Assembly: GCA_958349075.1 (NCBI GenBank)
Contig: CATWBR010000163.1
Location: forward strand, 1 to 9,060
DNA length: 9,060 nucleotides
Direction: 5' to 3'
Origin: an uncultured Clostridium sp.
GTDB taxonomy: Bacteria; Bacillota; Clostridia; Lachnospirales; Lachnospiraceae
Position 1 is the first letter of the stretch, and each line of letters begins with the position of its first letter. The notes below the pieces were generated by a model that saw only the letters and a list, made by a program, of their open reading frames with translations, did no database searches and had not been told where the DNA came from. Both the position numbers and the translations under genes were made by a program. Positions 1 through 6,922 of this stretch are shown piece after piece.

Positions 1-30
1 TTTCACGTATTTCTCGTATCTATGCACCTG

Positions 31-321
31 TCAAGCCTGTTCGTGTGCCTGTTCGTCAGCCATTTCCAGGGCAGTTGCTTCATATTTGGCAAGAATAATA
101 CTCTGAATCATGTCGCGCGTACAGGAATTAATCGGATGCGCGATATCACGGTATTCACCGTCCGCAGCTTTGCGGCTAGGCATTGCGATGAACAGTCCCT
201 TCTCCCCCTCTATCACTTTGATGTCGTGGACTACAAACTCATTGTCCAGCGTAATGGATACGATGGCCTTCATCTTGCCTTCTTTTTCAATTCTTCTTAC
301 TCTTACGTCCGTAATCTGCAT
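31..321 (-). CDS. spoVG: SpoVG family regulator
   Basis: This encodes a 96-residue SpoVG protein, a small nucleic-acid-binding regulator found throughout Firmicutes. In Bacillus it affects asymmetric septation, and in other species it acts as a global DNA- or RNA-binding regulator. The family core is clear from the N-terminal [11 protein letters not shown], the stretch around residues 17-40 ([20 protein letters not shown]), the FIAMPSRK segment and the [10 protein letters not shown] segment. Residues after about 84 form a variable acidic tail with a short repeat (DEQAHEQA), encoded by a 12-base repeat unit (GCCTGTTCGT on the plus strand at 35-44 and 47-56). The length is normal for the family. 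The ATG start has a GAGAGGGG Shine-Dalgarno 8 bases upstream. It lies 27 bases after glgD on the same strand, so it is probably the last gene of the glgC-glgD transcript. A TATAAT at the end of glgD leaves room for an extra promoter of its own. Identification is firm; its target here is unknown. Confidence 0.95.
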   Translation of the reverse strand: MQITDVRVRRIEKEGKMKAIVSITLDNEFVVHDIKVIEGEKGLFIAMPSRKAADGEYRDIAHPINSCTRDMIQSIILAKYEATALEMADEQAHEQA

Positions 322-348
322 AAATCTAACCCCTCTCCCGTCTGTTCA

Positions 349-1470
349 TTATAATGTAAATCGCTCGTTTTTCTCGATGACAATCTTTAAGTTGTCCGGT
401 GTGCCGATGTGCGTTGTGTTGGCGCGGATGGTATCGCGGCTCTCCACAACACAGTTCTCGATTACAGTGTTATCCCCAATATATACGTCATTTAAAATGA
501 TTGAATTCTTAATTACGCAGTTGTTGCCAACGTAAACCTTCTTAAAAAGAACTGAATTCTCCACCGTTCCGTTCAGGATACACCCGCTGGATACGAGGCT
601 GTTCCTGACTACCGCGCCCGGATTGTATTTTGCCGGAGGCAGGTCGTCTACCTTGGAATAAATCTCCGGATACTCTTTGAAGAAATAATGTCTTACTTCC
701 GGTTTTAAGAAATCCATGTTGGTCTTGTAGTATGCGTCCACAGAAGCGATATTGTTCCAGTAAGTCCCCAGCTTATATGCATAAATACGCTTCAAATTCT
801 TATAACGCACCAAAATGTCCGTGACAAAGTCATATCTGTCTTCCGCTGCGCACCGCTCAATCAGTTCAATGAGCTGCCTTCTGCGTATTACATAAATACC
901 GCAGGAGATCATGTTAGAGGTGGCAACCATCGGTTTCTCCTCAAAATCGGTGATACGGCCGTCGTCATTGGTCTTCACAAGGCCAAATCTTGTGACATCG
1001 GCCTCCGGTCCCATCTCTTTACATACAACCGTGATGTCCGCTTTCTTTTCGATATGATATTCAAGTACTTTGTTATAATCAAGTTTGTAAACTCCGTCGC
1101 CGCTGGCAAGAACTACATAAGGCTCGTGGCTTTTCTTCAGAAAATCCAGGTTCTGGAAGAGGGCATCTGCCGTTCCTCTGTACCAGTCGCTGCTCTCCGC
1201 CGTAATCGTTGGCGTGAACACATACATGCCGCCCTGCTTTCTTCCGAAATCCCACCACTTGGAAGAGCTGAGGTGTTCATTCAGGGATCGGGAATTATAC
1301 TGTGTAAGCACTGCAACACTCTGAATATGGGAGTTGCTCATGTTACTCAGAGCAAAATCGACACTGCGGTAGCTGCCTGCGATAGGCATTGCAGCGATCG
1401 CTCTCTTGTTGGATAACTCTCTCATTCTCTTGCTGTTGCCGCCTGCTAAAACAATACCAATTGCTCTCAT
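349..1470 (-). CDS. glgD: GlgD, non-catalytic/regulatory ADP-glucose pyrophosphorylase subunit
   Basis: This 373-residue protein is a paralogue of GlgC and the second subunit of ADP-glucose pyrophosphorylase in many Firmicutes. It has an N-terminal nucleotidyltransferase fold (about 1-250) and a C-terminal hexapeptide-repeat beta-helix (about 285-350). The nucleotide-binding loop is degenerate: GlgC has [11 protein letters not shown] and KPAV, whereas this protein has [11 protein letters not shown] and RAIAAM (residues 10-28). The conserved GDHIYK becomes GDGVYK (124-129), although the aspartate is kept, and FEEKP (176-180) is retained. Family knowledge says such GlgD subunits have little or no activity alone and modulate GlgC in a hetero-oligomer; that role is inferred here. 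Its ATG overlaps the glgC TGA stop as ATGA, indicating translational coupling and balanced synthesis of the two subunits. spoVG follows after 27 bases. Confidence 0.95.
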   Translation of the reverse strand: MRAIGIVLAGGNSKRMRELSNKRAIAAMPIAGSYRSVDFALSNMSNSHIQSVAVLTQYNSRSLNEHLSSSKWWDFGRKQGGMYVFTPTITAESSDWYRGTADALFQNLDFLKKSHEPYVVLASGDGVYKLDYNKVLEYHIEKKADITVVCKEMGPEADVTRFGLVKTNDDGRITDFEEKPMVATSNMISCGIYVIRRRQLIELIERCAAEDRYDFVTDILVRYKNLKRIYAYKLGTYWNNIASVDAYYKTNMDFLKPEVRHYFFKEYPEIYSKVDDLPPAKYNPGAVVRNSLVSSGCILNGTVENSVLFKKVYVGNNCVIKNSIILNDVYIGDNTVIENCVVESRDTIRANTTHIGTPDNLKIVIEKNERFTL

Positions 1471-2741
1471 TGTACTCCACCTGCCTTTATTATGTAATCG
1501 CCGCTTTCAAGTACTCCGCCATGGTAATCATCCGGTGTGGTCTCTCCGGAAATTGCCGTATTCCTTCCGATTCTGACTTTGCCGGGAATCGTGGAACGCT
1601 CTCCTACCACCACCAGTTCAAACTGATATACCTTCGGATCATATTTGCTCGGTGCCATCTCGCCTTCGCCGAGCACTGCGCCTTCTCCAACCGTAACATC
1701 CTCCGCAATGATGGCCTTATCCACTACGGCTCCCGCTCCGATTACACTTCCTTTCATAATGATGGAATCTTTGATTACTGCGCCTTCTCCGATTGTAACG
1801 CCTGCTCCAATTACGGAATTGCTGACTTCACCGCAGATTTCCGTTCCCTCGCCTATAATGCTTCTCTCAATTTTTGAATTCTCAGATATGTATTGAGGAG
1901 GGATAATATCACTCTTGGTATAAATCTTCCAGTATTCTTCATATAAGTTAAACTCAGGAATAATATCGATCAATTCCATATTGGCTTCCCAGTAGGATCC
2001 CAGAGTCCCGACATCCTTCCAGTATCCGTTGTACTCATATGCAAAAATTCTCTTACCTGCTGAATGGCAGAACGGAATAATATGTTTTCCAAAATCACAC
2101 CCGGGTTCTTCCGACAGCTTGATTAATGCATCCTTCAACACCTGCCAGCTAAAGATATAGATGCCCATGGATGCCAGGTTGCTTCTCGGGTTCTCCGGCT
2201 TCTCCTCAAACTCCGAAATCCGGTTATTATCATCGGTGATAACAATACCGAAACGGCTGGCCTCCTCAATCGGAACCTGCATGGCGGCAATTGTAACATC
2301 TGCATTATTCGCTTTGTGATATTCAAGCATTACCTCATAGTCCATCTTGTAGATATGATCTCCGGACAGAATCAGGACATATTCCGGATTATAATTCTCC
2401 ATATACTCAAGATTCTGATAGATCGCATTCGCAGTGCCGGTGTACCAGTCACTTCCAATACTTTTCTCATAAGGAGGAAGAACGGTAACTCCGCCTACGT
2501 TACGGTCAAGATCCCATGGAATACCAATACCGATATGCGCGTTCAGGCGCAACGGCTGGTATTGTGTTAAAACTCCGACTGTATCTACTCCGGAATTGAT
2601 GCAGTTACTGAGCGGAAAATCAATAATACGGTATTTTCCGCCAAATGAAACTGCGGGTTTCGCAACCTTCTGAGTCAAAACGCCAAGCCGGCTGCCCTGT
2701 CCTCCTGCTAAGAGCATAGCAATCATTTCTTTTTTAATCAC
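1467..2741 (-). CDS. glgC: Glucose-1-phosphate adenylyltransferase (ADP-glucose pyrophosphorylase), catalytic subunit
   Basis: This enzyme (EC 2.7.7.27) makes ADP-glucose from ATP and glucose 1-phosphate, the committed step of bacterial glycogen synthesis in the cytoplasm. With the start chosen here it has 424 residues, normal for Firmicute GlgC. The nucleotide-binding signature [14 protein letters not shown] is at 10-23. [20 protein letters not shown] (28-47) follows. The catalytic SGDHIYKMD is at 126-134, and the sugar-phosphate-binding FEEKP is at 178-182. Hexapeptide repeats rich in IG-G-V (about 290-390) form the C-terminal beta-helix. I start at GTG 2741, seven bases after GAGGGG, instead of the ATG at 2855. 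The promoter -10 lies between the two, and the upstream 38 residues ([10 protein letters not shown]...) do not resemble the family N-terminus. It is the first gene of glgC-glgD-spoVG. Confidence 0.96.
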   Translation of the reverse strand: MIKKEMIAMLLAGGQGSRLGVLTQKVAKPAVSFGGKYRIIDFPLSNCINSGVDTVGVLTQYQPLRLNAHIGIGIPWDLDRNVGGVTVLPPYEKSIGSDWYTGTANAIYQNLEYMENYNPEYVLILSGDHIYKMDYEVMLEYHKANNADVTIAAMQVPIEEASRFGIVITDDNNRISEFEEKPENPRSNLASMGIYIFSWQVLKDALIKLSEEPGCDFGKHIIPFCHSAGKRIFAYEYNGYWKDVGTLGSYWEANMELIDIIPEFNLYEEYWKIYTKSDIIPPQYISENSKIERSIIGEGTEICGEVSNSVIGAGVTIGEGAVIKDSIIMKGSVIGAGAVVDKAIIAEDVTVGEGAVLGEGEMAPSKYDPKVYQFELVVVGERSTIPGKVRIGRNTAISGETTPDDYHGGVLESGDYIIKAGGVQ

Positions 2742-2748
2742 GATATCA

Positions 2749-2754
2749 CCCCTC
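2749..2754 (-). promoter_or_regulatory. Ribosome binding site deciding the glgC GTG start
   Basis: GAGGGG on the minus strand sits 7 bases upstream of the GTG at 2741. This gives a well-spaced Shine-Dalgarno for a protein beginning (M)[13 protein letters not shown], as GlgC proteins do. It supports the internal GTG over the longer ATG-initiated frame. Confidence 0.8.
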
Positions 2755-2790
2755 GATGTGTAGATTTGTGTAGCTGTTTGTGTGTTTTCT

Positions 2791-2819
2791 ATTATACCAT
2801 ACTTTTTCGAAATAGTGAA
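2791..2819 (-). promoter_or_regulatory. Sigma-A promoter of glgC-glgD-spoVG
   Basis: On the minus strand, TTCACT (2819-2814) is followed by a 17-base spacer and a perfect TATAAT (2796-2791). The TATAAT is preceded by TGG, forming an extended -10. Transcription would start near 2784, leaving a leader of about 40 bases before the GTG. The strong -10 with extension compensates for the moderate -35. I see no obvious operator overlapping it. Confidence 0.8.
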
Positions 2820-2948
2820 CAAATCTTTACTAGAATTTGAACTTTTTTTGTGCATTTTCCGACATTTCTCTACTTTCGTTCGTTATATTTTTTCAAATCC
2901 ACCTCCCTCTTTCTTTAATTTATGCCTTTTTTCGTTATAATTCGCGCA

Positions 2949-2963
2949 GGCCGCCGGGCGGCC
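2949..2963. repeat. GC-rich palindrome
   Basis: GGCCGCCGGGCGGCC is a perfect inverted repeat with 7-base arms around one central base. As RNA it could form a 6-bp stem with a 3-base loop. Neither strand has a T-run directly after it, so it is not a standard intrinsic terminator. It stands out in an otherwise AT-rich intergenic stretch. Its role is unknown. Confidence 0.5.
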
Positions 2964-3076
2964 CTCCATATTTTCCCCACCTGGCGCCTAATACTTAGTC
3001 TTATCTAACTTGAATATTATCGCAGGAAAACAGGGGTTTTGTCTCTGGTAATATGTGGAACACAGTTGAGGCACGC

Positions 3077-3119
3077 AAAAAAGGAGTTTCCAAAGCCATG
3101 ATATTGCTTTGGAAACTCC
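3077..3119 (-). terminator. Strong intrinsic terminator after the ilvD-hydrolase operon
   Basis: The arms at 3106-3119 and 3083-3096 form a perfect 14-bp stem (GGAGTTTCCAAAGC with GCTTTGGAAACTCC) around a 9-base loop. On the minus strand six T residues follow (3082-3077). The T-run exists only in this orientation, so it ends transcripts coming from the alpha/beta-hydrolase gene and insulates the glgC promoter from them. Confidence 0.95.
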
Positions 3120-3130
3120 CTGAAACAGTT

Positions 3131-3166
3131 CCGCCGGACCATGCGGCAGGACGCGCGGACCGGCGG
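3131..3166 (-). repeat. GC-rich inverted repeat before the terminator
   Basis: CCGCCGG at 3131-3137 pairs with CCGGCGG at 3160-3166, and pairing extends past one mismatch. It lies between the hydrolase stop and the main terminator. It has no T-run of its own. It could stabilise the mRNA 3' end or pause polymerase; that is inference. Confidence 0.5.
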
Positions 3167-3178
3167 CGGTATTACTTA

Positions 3179-4057
3179 TCAGATTTTTTTGAAGAAGCAG
3201 TCCAGCTCTTCAATCAGTTTCTCAAATACTTCATGTTCATCAAACATGAAGTCATTATGTTTTCCTTTGATCTCATAGAAGGTTTTTTCACACTGCAGCT
3301 TATCGTAAAATGTTTCGGATTCGCTGATTGGATGGAGCAGGTTGTATTTTCCATGACCGATGAAGGCCGGAACTTTCACGTCCTCAATATTTTTCTCGGA
3401 ATTAAAATCCATCAGGGAACGGCCCAGTTCCAGGGAAATCTCCTGACCGTAGCCATCCACCGTATAGAGGTTGTCGTGAACGACTTCCTCGGTGTCGGGA
3501 TCCAGCGGATAGAAATGGAACGGATTGTCGAATTTCCTCGTCCCCTCCTTCACAATCCGGATCTCCTCCTCCTCAATCTCCCTCTGCATCCTGACAAAGT
3601 CCACATGGGAAAAGACCTGATGGAGCCATCTCTCGCCACAGTAGAAGCCGTTCAGGCCCGCGACGGCCTTAACCCGTTTATCAAGCTGCGCCTCCCTGAA
3701 GGAAAGGCCTGCCGCCATAGCCCAGCCAAGCAGTCCAATCCGATCTGCATCGACCTCGGAAAGTGTCCCGGCAAAGGTGACGGCATTTCTGATATCCTCC
3801 ACCTGCTCATCCAGCTTGCAGACGCCGGCAGGTCCCCCGTTCTGAAGGAAACCGCGGTAATCAAAACCCAGACAGGCATAGCCCCTCTTTGTCAGGGCGC
3901 GGGCAAATAATGCGGGATAAATTGCGTTTAACCCGATATAACCGGAATTCGGAATAATGCAGGGAAGTTTCTCCCCCTCCTTATAACCGTCCGGAAGGTA
4001 AAGTGCTGCCGCCAGACGGTAACAGTTGCTGTAAAAATACATCGGTTTAGTTATCAT
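3179..4057 (-). CDS. Alpha/beta-hydrolase-fold protein lacking the canonical nucleophile
   Basis: This 292-residue cytoplasmic protein has an alpha/beta-hydrolase fold, related to the broad esterase / X-Pro dipeptidyl-peptidase-like group. Visible landmarks are an oxyanion-loop-like NSGYIG (37-42), the strand and turn GFDYRGFLQNGG (64-75) and DADRIGLLGW leading to the nucleophile elbow. A late histidine is present in GKHNDF (H267). The elbow reads GWAMA (111-115) where GxSxG is expected, so the serine is alanine (codon GCT). The usual late acidic position region reads GHGKYNLLHP (234-243), with asparagine 239 where an aspartate is common. It may therefore be non-hydrolytic, use another mechanism or bind ligand only. 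Its ATG overlaps the dehydratase stop as ATGA, so the two are translationally coupled and probably act on one pathway. No signal peptide is seen. The substrate is unknown. Confidence 0.85.
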   Translation of the reverse strand: MITKPMYFYSNCYRLAAALYLPDGYKEGEKLPCIIPNSGYIGLNAIYPALFARALTKRGYACLGFDYRGFLQNGGPAGVCKLDEQVEDIRNAVTFAGTLSEVDADRIGLLGWAMAAGLSFREAQLDKRVKAVAGLNGFYCGERWLHQVFSHVDFVRMQREIEEEEIRIVKEGTRKFDNPFHFYPLDPDTEEVVHDNLYTVDGYGQEISLELGRSLMDFNSEKNIEDVKVPAFIGHGKYNLLHPISESETFYDKLQCEKTFYEIKGKHNDFMFDEHEVFEKLIEELDCFFKKI

Positions 4058-5778
4058 TTCGTTCCCCCGTTAATCTCATTTTTTAATATGTCAGGCACTC
4101 TGAGTACCGCTCCCTGATCGGCTGATGTAACCAGGGCGGCGTATTTCTCCAGTGCGGGCGTTCTGGGCTTTACAAGCGGTTTCACCTTTTTCAGGCGCTC
4201 CTTAATCACGTCATCCGGCACATCCAAATCCAGTCTGCGGTTTGGAATGTCGATGATAATCCTATCTCCGTCCTCCACGGCGGCAATCGGTCCTCCCGCT
4301 GCTGCCTCCGGGGAGATATGGCCGATGCACGGCCCTCTCGTGGAACCGGAGAAACGTCCGTCCGTAACGAGGGCACAGCTCTCGTCCATTCCTCTTCCCA
4401 CCAGGAGTGAGGTTGTCATATGCATTTCCCTCATTCCCGGTCCGCCTTTCGGGCCTTCATAGCGGATGACTATCACGTCGCTCTCCTTAATCTGGTCCGT
4501 TGAAACCGCCTGGCTCGCATCCTCCATCGAATGGAACACCCTGGCGCGCCCCGTAAACCGGTACATGGACGGCTTCACGCCGGACTTCTTGACAACGGCT
4601 CCGTCCGGGGCCAGGCTGCCGTATAAGACGGCAATTCCGCCCTCCTCGTTTTTAGGCTCGTTTAATGGATAAATCACGTCGTTTTCCACAAGGGGCACAT
4701 CCTTCAGATTGTCTGTCATTGTCCTGCCGGTCACCGTCATGTGGTTTGGTTCCAGTCTGCTCTCAATTGCCTTCAGAACGGACGGCACCCCGCCGTTCTC
4801 GTGCAGGACGGAAAGAGGGTACTTTCCGGACGGTTTGAGATTGCAGAGATAGGGAACCTTACGGCTGATGCGGTCAAAATCTTTGAGATCCAGCTTCACC
4901 TTCGCCTCATTAGCAATAGACATCAGGTGAAGAACCGTATTTGTGGACGCTCCCATCGCCATCGCGGCGCTGATACCGTTTAACAGGGCATCCCTGGACA
5001 GGATTTTTCTGGCCGTCAAATCTTCCTTTATCATCTCCACGGCGCGTTTACCCGACTGTTTTGCAAATCTGCGCTTATCGGCCGAAACGGCGGGGGCCGT
5101 ACAGCTATGAGGAAGTGCCAGTCCCAGGATTTCCGCCATACAGCTCATCGAGTTGGCCGTTCCGAGCATGGCGCATGTCCCGTAGGTCGGAAGCGCTCTC
5201 TTTTCAATTTCCAGCAGATCGTCCACCGACATTTTTCCGGTCTGGACCTGGCCGATAAATTCCCTCATGTCGGTCAGCGTTATGACGTCCTTATCTTTAT
5301 AGCTCCCCGCCATCATCGGTCCGCCCGGCAGGATAATCGCGGGAATGTTTACTCTGGCCGCCGCCATGATCATACCGGGAACAATCTTGTCACATCCCGG
5401 CAGCATGACCATTGCGTCAAAATGATGCGCCTCTATCATCATTTCCACGGCGTCGGCAATATTTTCCCTGCTGGGAAGAGGGTAACTCATCCCCCGGTGT
5501 CCCTGGCAGATACCGTCGCAAAGGGCTATGGTGCTGAATTCACGGGGAATCCCTCCTGCCTCCCAAATTCCCGCTTTTACATGCTCTGCTATTTCCCGAA
5601 GATGAATGTGGCCGGGAACCATCTCGGTAAAGGAATTCACCACGGCCACCAACGGTTTATGTAAATCATCCGTATCAAGGCCAGTGCTGTACAACAGGGC
5701 GCGGTGGGCGGAACGCTCAATGCCGTTAATCAGTTCGCCGCTCTTGTATTCGCTGTATTGGAATCTTGATTCATCCAT
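4054..5778 (-). CDS. ilvD: Dihydroxy-acid dehydratase family protein (IlvD/Edd family)
   Basis: This 574-residue iron-sulfur dehydratase converts a 2,3-dihydroxy acid to a 2-oxo acid. The classical role (EC 4.2.1.9) is in valine, isoleucine and leucine synthesis; relatives dehydrate sugar acids. Family motifs include VVNSFTEMVPGHIHL (46-60), CDGICQGHRGM (87-97) and PGCDKIVPGM (127-136), with cluster cysteine C129 and metal-binding D130/K131. GTCAMLGTANSM (200-211) supplies C202, and DGRFSG at 473-478 contains the catalytic-base serine. The early sequence NSF lacks the extra cysteine of the [2Fe-2S] type and resembles the E. coli oxygen-sensitive [4Fe-4S] type, fitting an anaerobe. The start is ATG after a strong AAGGAGG. 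The leader is only about 60 bases, with no T-box, and no other branched-chain genes are nearby. The operator is shared with the transporter promoter. I therefore infer a catabolic or specialised role despite the ilvD name. Confidence 0.9.
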   Translation of the reverse strand: MDESRFQYSEYKSGELINGIERSAHRALLYSTGLDTDDLHKPLVAVVNSFTEMVPGHIHLREIAEHVKAGIWEAGGIPREFSTIALCDGICQGHRGMSYPLPSRENIADAVEMMIEAHHFDAMVMLPGCDKIVPGMIMAAARVNIPAIILPGGPMMAGSYKDKDVITLTDMREFIGQVQTGKMSVDDLLEIEKRALPTYGTCAMLGTANSMSCMAEILGLALPHSCTAPAVSADKRRFAKQSGKRAVEMIKEDLTARKILSRDALLNGISAAMAMGASTNTVLHLMSIANEAKVKLDLKDFDRISRKVPYLCNLKPSGKYPLSVLHENGGVPSVLKAIESRLEPNHMTVTGRTMTDNLKDVPLVENDVIYPLNEPKNEEGGIAVLYGSLAPDGAVVKKSGVKPSMYRFTGRARVFHSMEDASQAVSTDQIKESDVIVIRYEGPKGGPGMREMHMTTSLLVGRGMDESCALVTDGRFSGSTRGPCIGHISPEAAAGGPIAAVEDGDRIIIDIPNRRLDLDVPDDVIKERLKKVKPLVKPRTPALEKYAALVTSADQGAVLRVPDILKNEINGGTK

Positions 5779-5809
5779 TTGAAATCCTCCTTATTTTAAT
5801 TTGTTGACC

Positions 5810-5830
5810 AGCGCCTGCCTGTCCGGCGCT
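5810..5830 (-). other. Hairpin in the dehydratase 5' leader
   Basis: AGCGCC (5830-5825 on the minus strand) and GGCGCT (5815-5810) form a 6-bp GC-rich stem with a 9-base loop. It begins about ten bases into the predicted transcript and ends over 30 bases before the ATG. No T-run follows, so it is not a terminator. It may stabilise the mRNA 5' end. Confidence 0.5.
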
Positions 5831-5845
5831 TCATTTCTTGTCTTT

Positions 5846-5874
5846 AATATACAACGTTCTCAATCCAATATCAA
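5846..5874 (-). promoter_or_regulatory. Sigma-A promoter of the dehydratase operon
   Basis: On the minus strand TTGATA (5874-5869), a 17-base spacer and TATATT (5851-5846) make a good sigma-A promoter. Transcription should start near 5839. An ACTTGT box abuts the -35 directly upstream. The spacing and flanks match those of the transporter promoter. Confidence 0.8.
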
Positions 5875-5911
5875 ACAAGTGTATTTTGGATATAAACAAG
5901 TTTTCACTTGT
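5875..5911 (-). promoter_or_regulatory. Predicted activator site upstream of the dehydratase promoter
   Basis: On the minus strand a perfect inverted repeat ACAAGT-GAAA-ACTTGT (5911-5896) is followed by 15 bases and another ACTTGT (5880-5875) touching the -35 box. The palindrome is centred near -65 and the proximal box near -40. That is the arrangement of recognition and activation sites for LysR-type regulators. The same layout precedes the transporter gene, so it is most probably an operator for a shared regulator. Confidence 0.7.
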
Positions 5912-5916
5912 GGTTT

Positions 5917-6789
5917 CTAAAACACTGCCTGCCGGCCCGCAATGTATGACGGCACGGTATGGGACATCATGATAATTTCCTTTTCGCTGAATCCGACTCC
6001 GAGAAGCGTCTCCATGAAAAGAGCCATTGCGCGGGCCGGATGTTCAAATCCCTTCTGGCCCCTGTCCGTTGCAATATATGTGTGCTCCACCCCGGAAAGA
6101 CGAATATTGGCAGCCATTTCTTCCGCGGTCACGGTGCCCTCCGCCAGATTAACCCAGTTCTTTTCAATCACAACCCCCAGGGAGGCCAGTTCCGCCTGCA
6201 CGGCGCCGCCGAGCCTGGTCCTGCTCCACTCGGGATGCGTCAGTACCATATTCACCCCGCGCTCTCTTCCAAGACGGCAGAGCCGTACCGATTCCTCCCG
6301 GCTCAGGTGCCCGGTTCCAAGATATGCTCCATATTTTTTAACGATGTCCATAATCTCGTAAACCTGGGGCAGAATCTTTCCCTCCCCATCCAGAATCGTG
6401 ATACCCGGCCGGCTGAAAAAATCTCCGGGCATCGGCCCGAATTCCAGGCAGTGCCCGGCGTCCCGGGTGGGCATCCATACGAGAATTCCTCCCTCGTGGA
6501 GACAGTTTTCCACCGCGTAGGGATTCAGCCCTCCCGTAGGCCAGTTGAGCGCCAGACCGCCGTATGCTCTTGTCCGGCAGCCGCTCTTTCGGTTGACCGT
6601 TCCGGCCCTGGCGGCCGTGCACCCGTAATGTGATTTAATCAGGACTCCGGCCATCCCCGCCCCGTCAGCCTCCTGCATCAGCTCCCAGTCATCCAGCGCC
6701 CGGCAAAACGCCGACGGCGCCGGGTGTACGTGAAGATCGTAGGCTCCACGCATCAATTCCTTTACCTGCTCTGTCCTTTCCTGTTCCAT
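5917..6789 (-). CDS. DUF6282-type metal-dependent hydrolase
   Basis: This is a 290-residue cytoplasmic protein of amidohydrolase/PHP-like character, which I place in the DUF6282 family. Candidate metal ligands are visible in order: the HxH pair in YDLHVHPAPS (H20, H22), IKSHYG (H54), GTGHLS (H161), THPEWS (H185) and ATDRGQ (D242). Together these suggest a metal centre in a TIM-barrel hydrolase. No substrate is established for the family to my knowledge. I start at the ATG 5 bases after AGGGAG (6800-6795) and not at the ATG 10 codons upstream, which has no such site. A terminator-like hairpin separates it from the nitrilase-family gene, and I see no good promoter in between, so it may rely on read-through. 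Its stop is only 5 bases from the dehydratase operator palindrome, with no terminator between. Confidence 0.8.
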   Translation of the reverse strand: MEQERTEQVKELMRGAYDLHVHPAPSAFCRALDDWELMQEADGAGMAGVLIKSHYGCTAARAGTVNRKSGCRTRAYGGLALNWPTGGLNPYAVENCLHEGGILVWMPTRDAGHCLEFGPMPGDFFSRPGITILDGEGKILPQVYEIMDIVKKYGAYLGTGHLSREESVRLCRLGRERGVNMVLTHPEWSRTRLGGAVQAELASLGVVIEKNWVNLAEGTVTAEEMAANIRLSGVEHTYIATDRGQKGFEHPARAMALFMETLLGVGFSEKEIIMMSHTVPSYIAGRQAVF

Positions 6790-6794
6790 AATAT

Positions 6795-6800
6795 CTCCCT
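6795..6800 (-). promoter_or_regulatory. Ribosome binding site deciding the DUF6282 start
   Basis: AGGGAG on the minus strand lies 5 bases upstream of the ATG at 6789. This favours MEQERTEQ as the N-terminus over the longer frame beginning at 6819. Confidence 0.7.
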
Positions 6801-6882
6801 TCCGCCCAACGGTGAGCATCTAAAGGCGCGCTCCATAAGCCCTTCACTGCCAATGAATCGCAGCCGGTAACTATAAAATGAT

Positions 6883-6922
6883 AAAAGCCGGCCTCCATGA
6901 ATGTATGGAATCACCGGCTTTT
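6883..6922 (-). terminator. Intrinsic terminator-like hairpin after the carbon-nitrogen hydrolase gene
   Basis: AAAAGCCGG and CCGGCTTTT (6914-6922 with 6883-6891) form a perfect 9-bp stem. An inner 5-bp stem (TCCAT with ATGGA) sits inside it across a small internal loop. The stem ends in TTTT followed by AT-rich sequence on the minus strand; the A-run on the other side makes it potentially bidirectional. It starts about 48 bases after the stop at 6970. It probably ends, or only partly attenuates, transcription before the DUF6282 gene. Confidence 0.75.

Larger units (their letters stand above)
2742..3178. other. Intergenic region between the two operons
   Basis: This 437-base gap between the alpha/beta-hydrolase stop and the glgC start holds no convincing protein gene. 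From right to left it contains a GC-rich hairpin (3131-3166), a strong terminator (3077-3119) and roughly 110 bases with no recognised element. Then come a GC palindrome (2949-2963), a Shine-Dalgarno with a TTG-initiated 8-codon frame (2870-2907) and the glgC promoter (2791-2819). It is richer in A and T near glgC. Confidence 0.7.

Noticed and set aside
2742..2855. Longer glgC frame starting at ATG 2855
   Set aside because: The extra 38 residues do not look like a GlgC N-terminus. The extended -10 promoter lies inside them, and a good Shine-Dalgarno precedes the GTG at 2741.
3053..3910. 285-residue plus-strand open frame
   Set aside because: It is antisense to the alpha/beta-hydrolase gene and the terminator, runs through the terminator stem and has no recognisable domain. 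It is a shadow of the real gene.
5779..5839. T-box or branched-chain amino acid attenuator before the dehydratase
   Set aside because: The leader is about 60 bases and contains only one short hairpin, with no terminator and no leucine/valine-rich leader peptide.
5896..5911. Palindrome ACAAGT-GAAA-ACTTGT as terminator of the DUF6282 gene
   Set aside because: The stem is short and only moderately GC-rich, and is followed by a mixed sequence instead of a clean T-run. The matching arrangement at the transporter promoter indicates an operator.
5107..6633. Long plus-strand frames opposite the dehydratase and DUF6282 genes
   Set aside because: They are antisense to well-supported coding regions, and their translations show no domains.
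6862..6919. Alternative pairing of AGCCGGT with downstream ACCGGCT as an antiterminator
   Set aside because: The competing arm is transcribed after the terminator T-run, too late to prevent termination.
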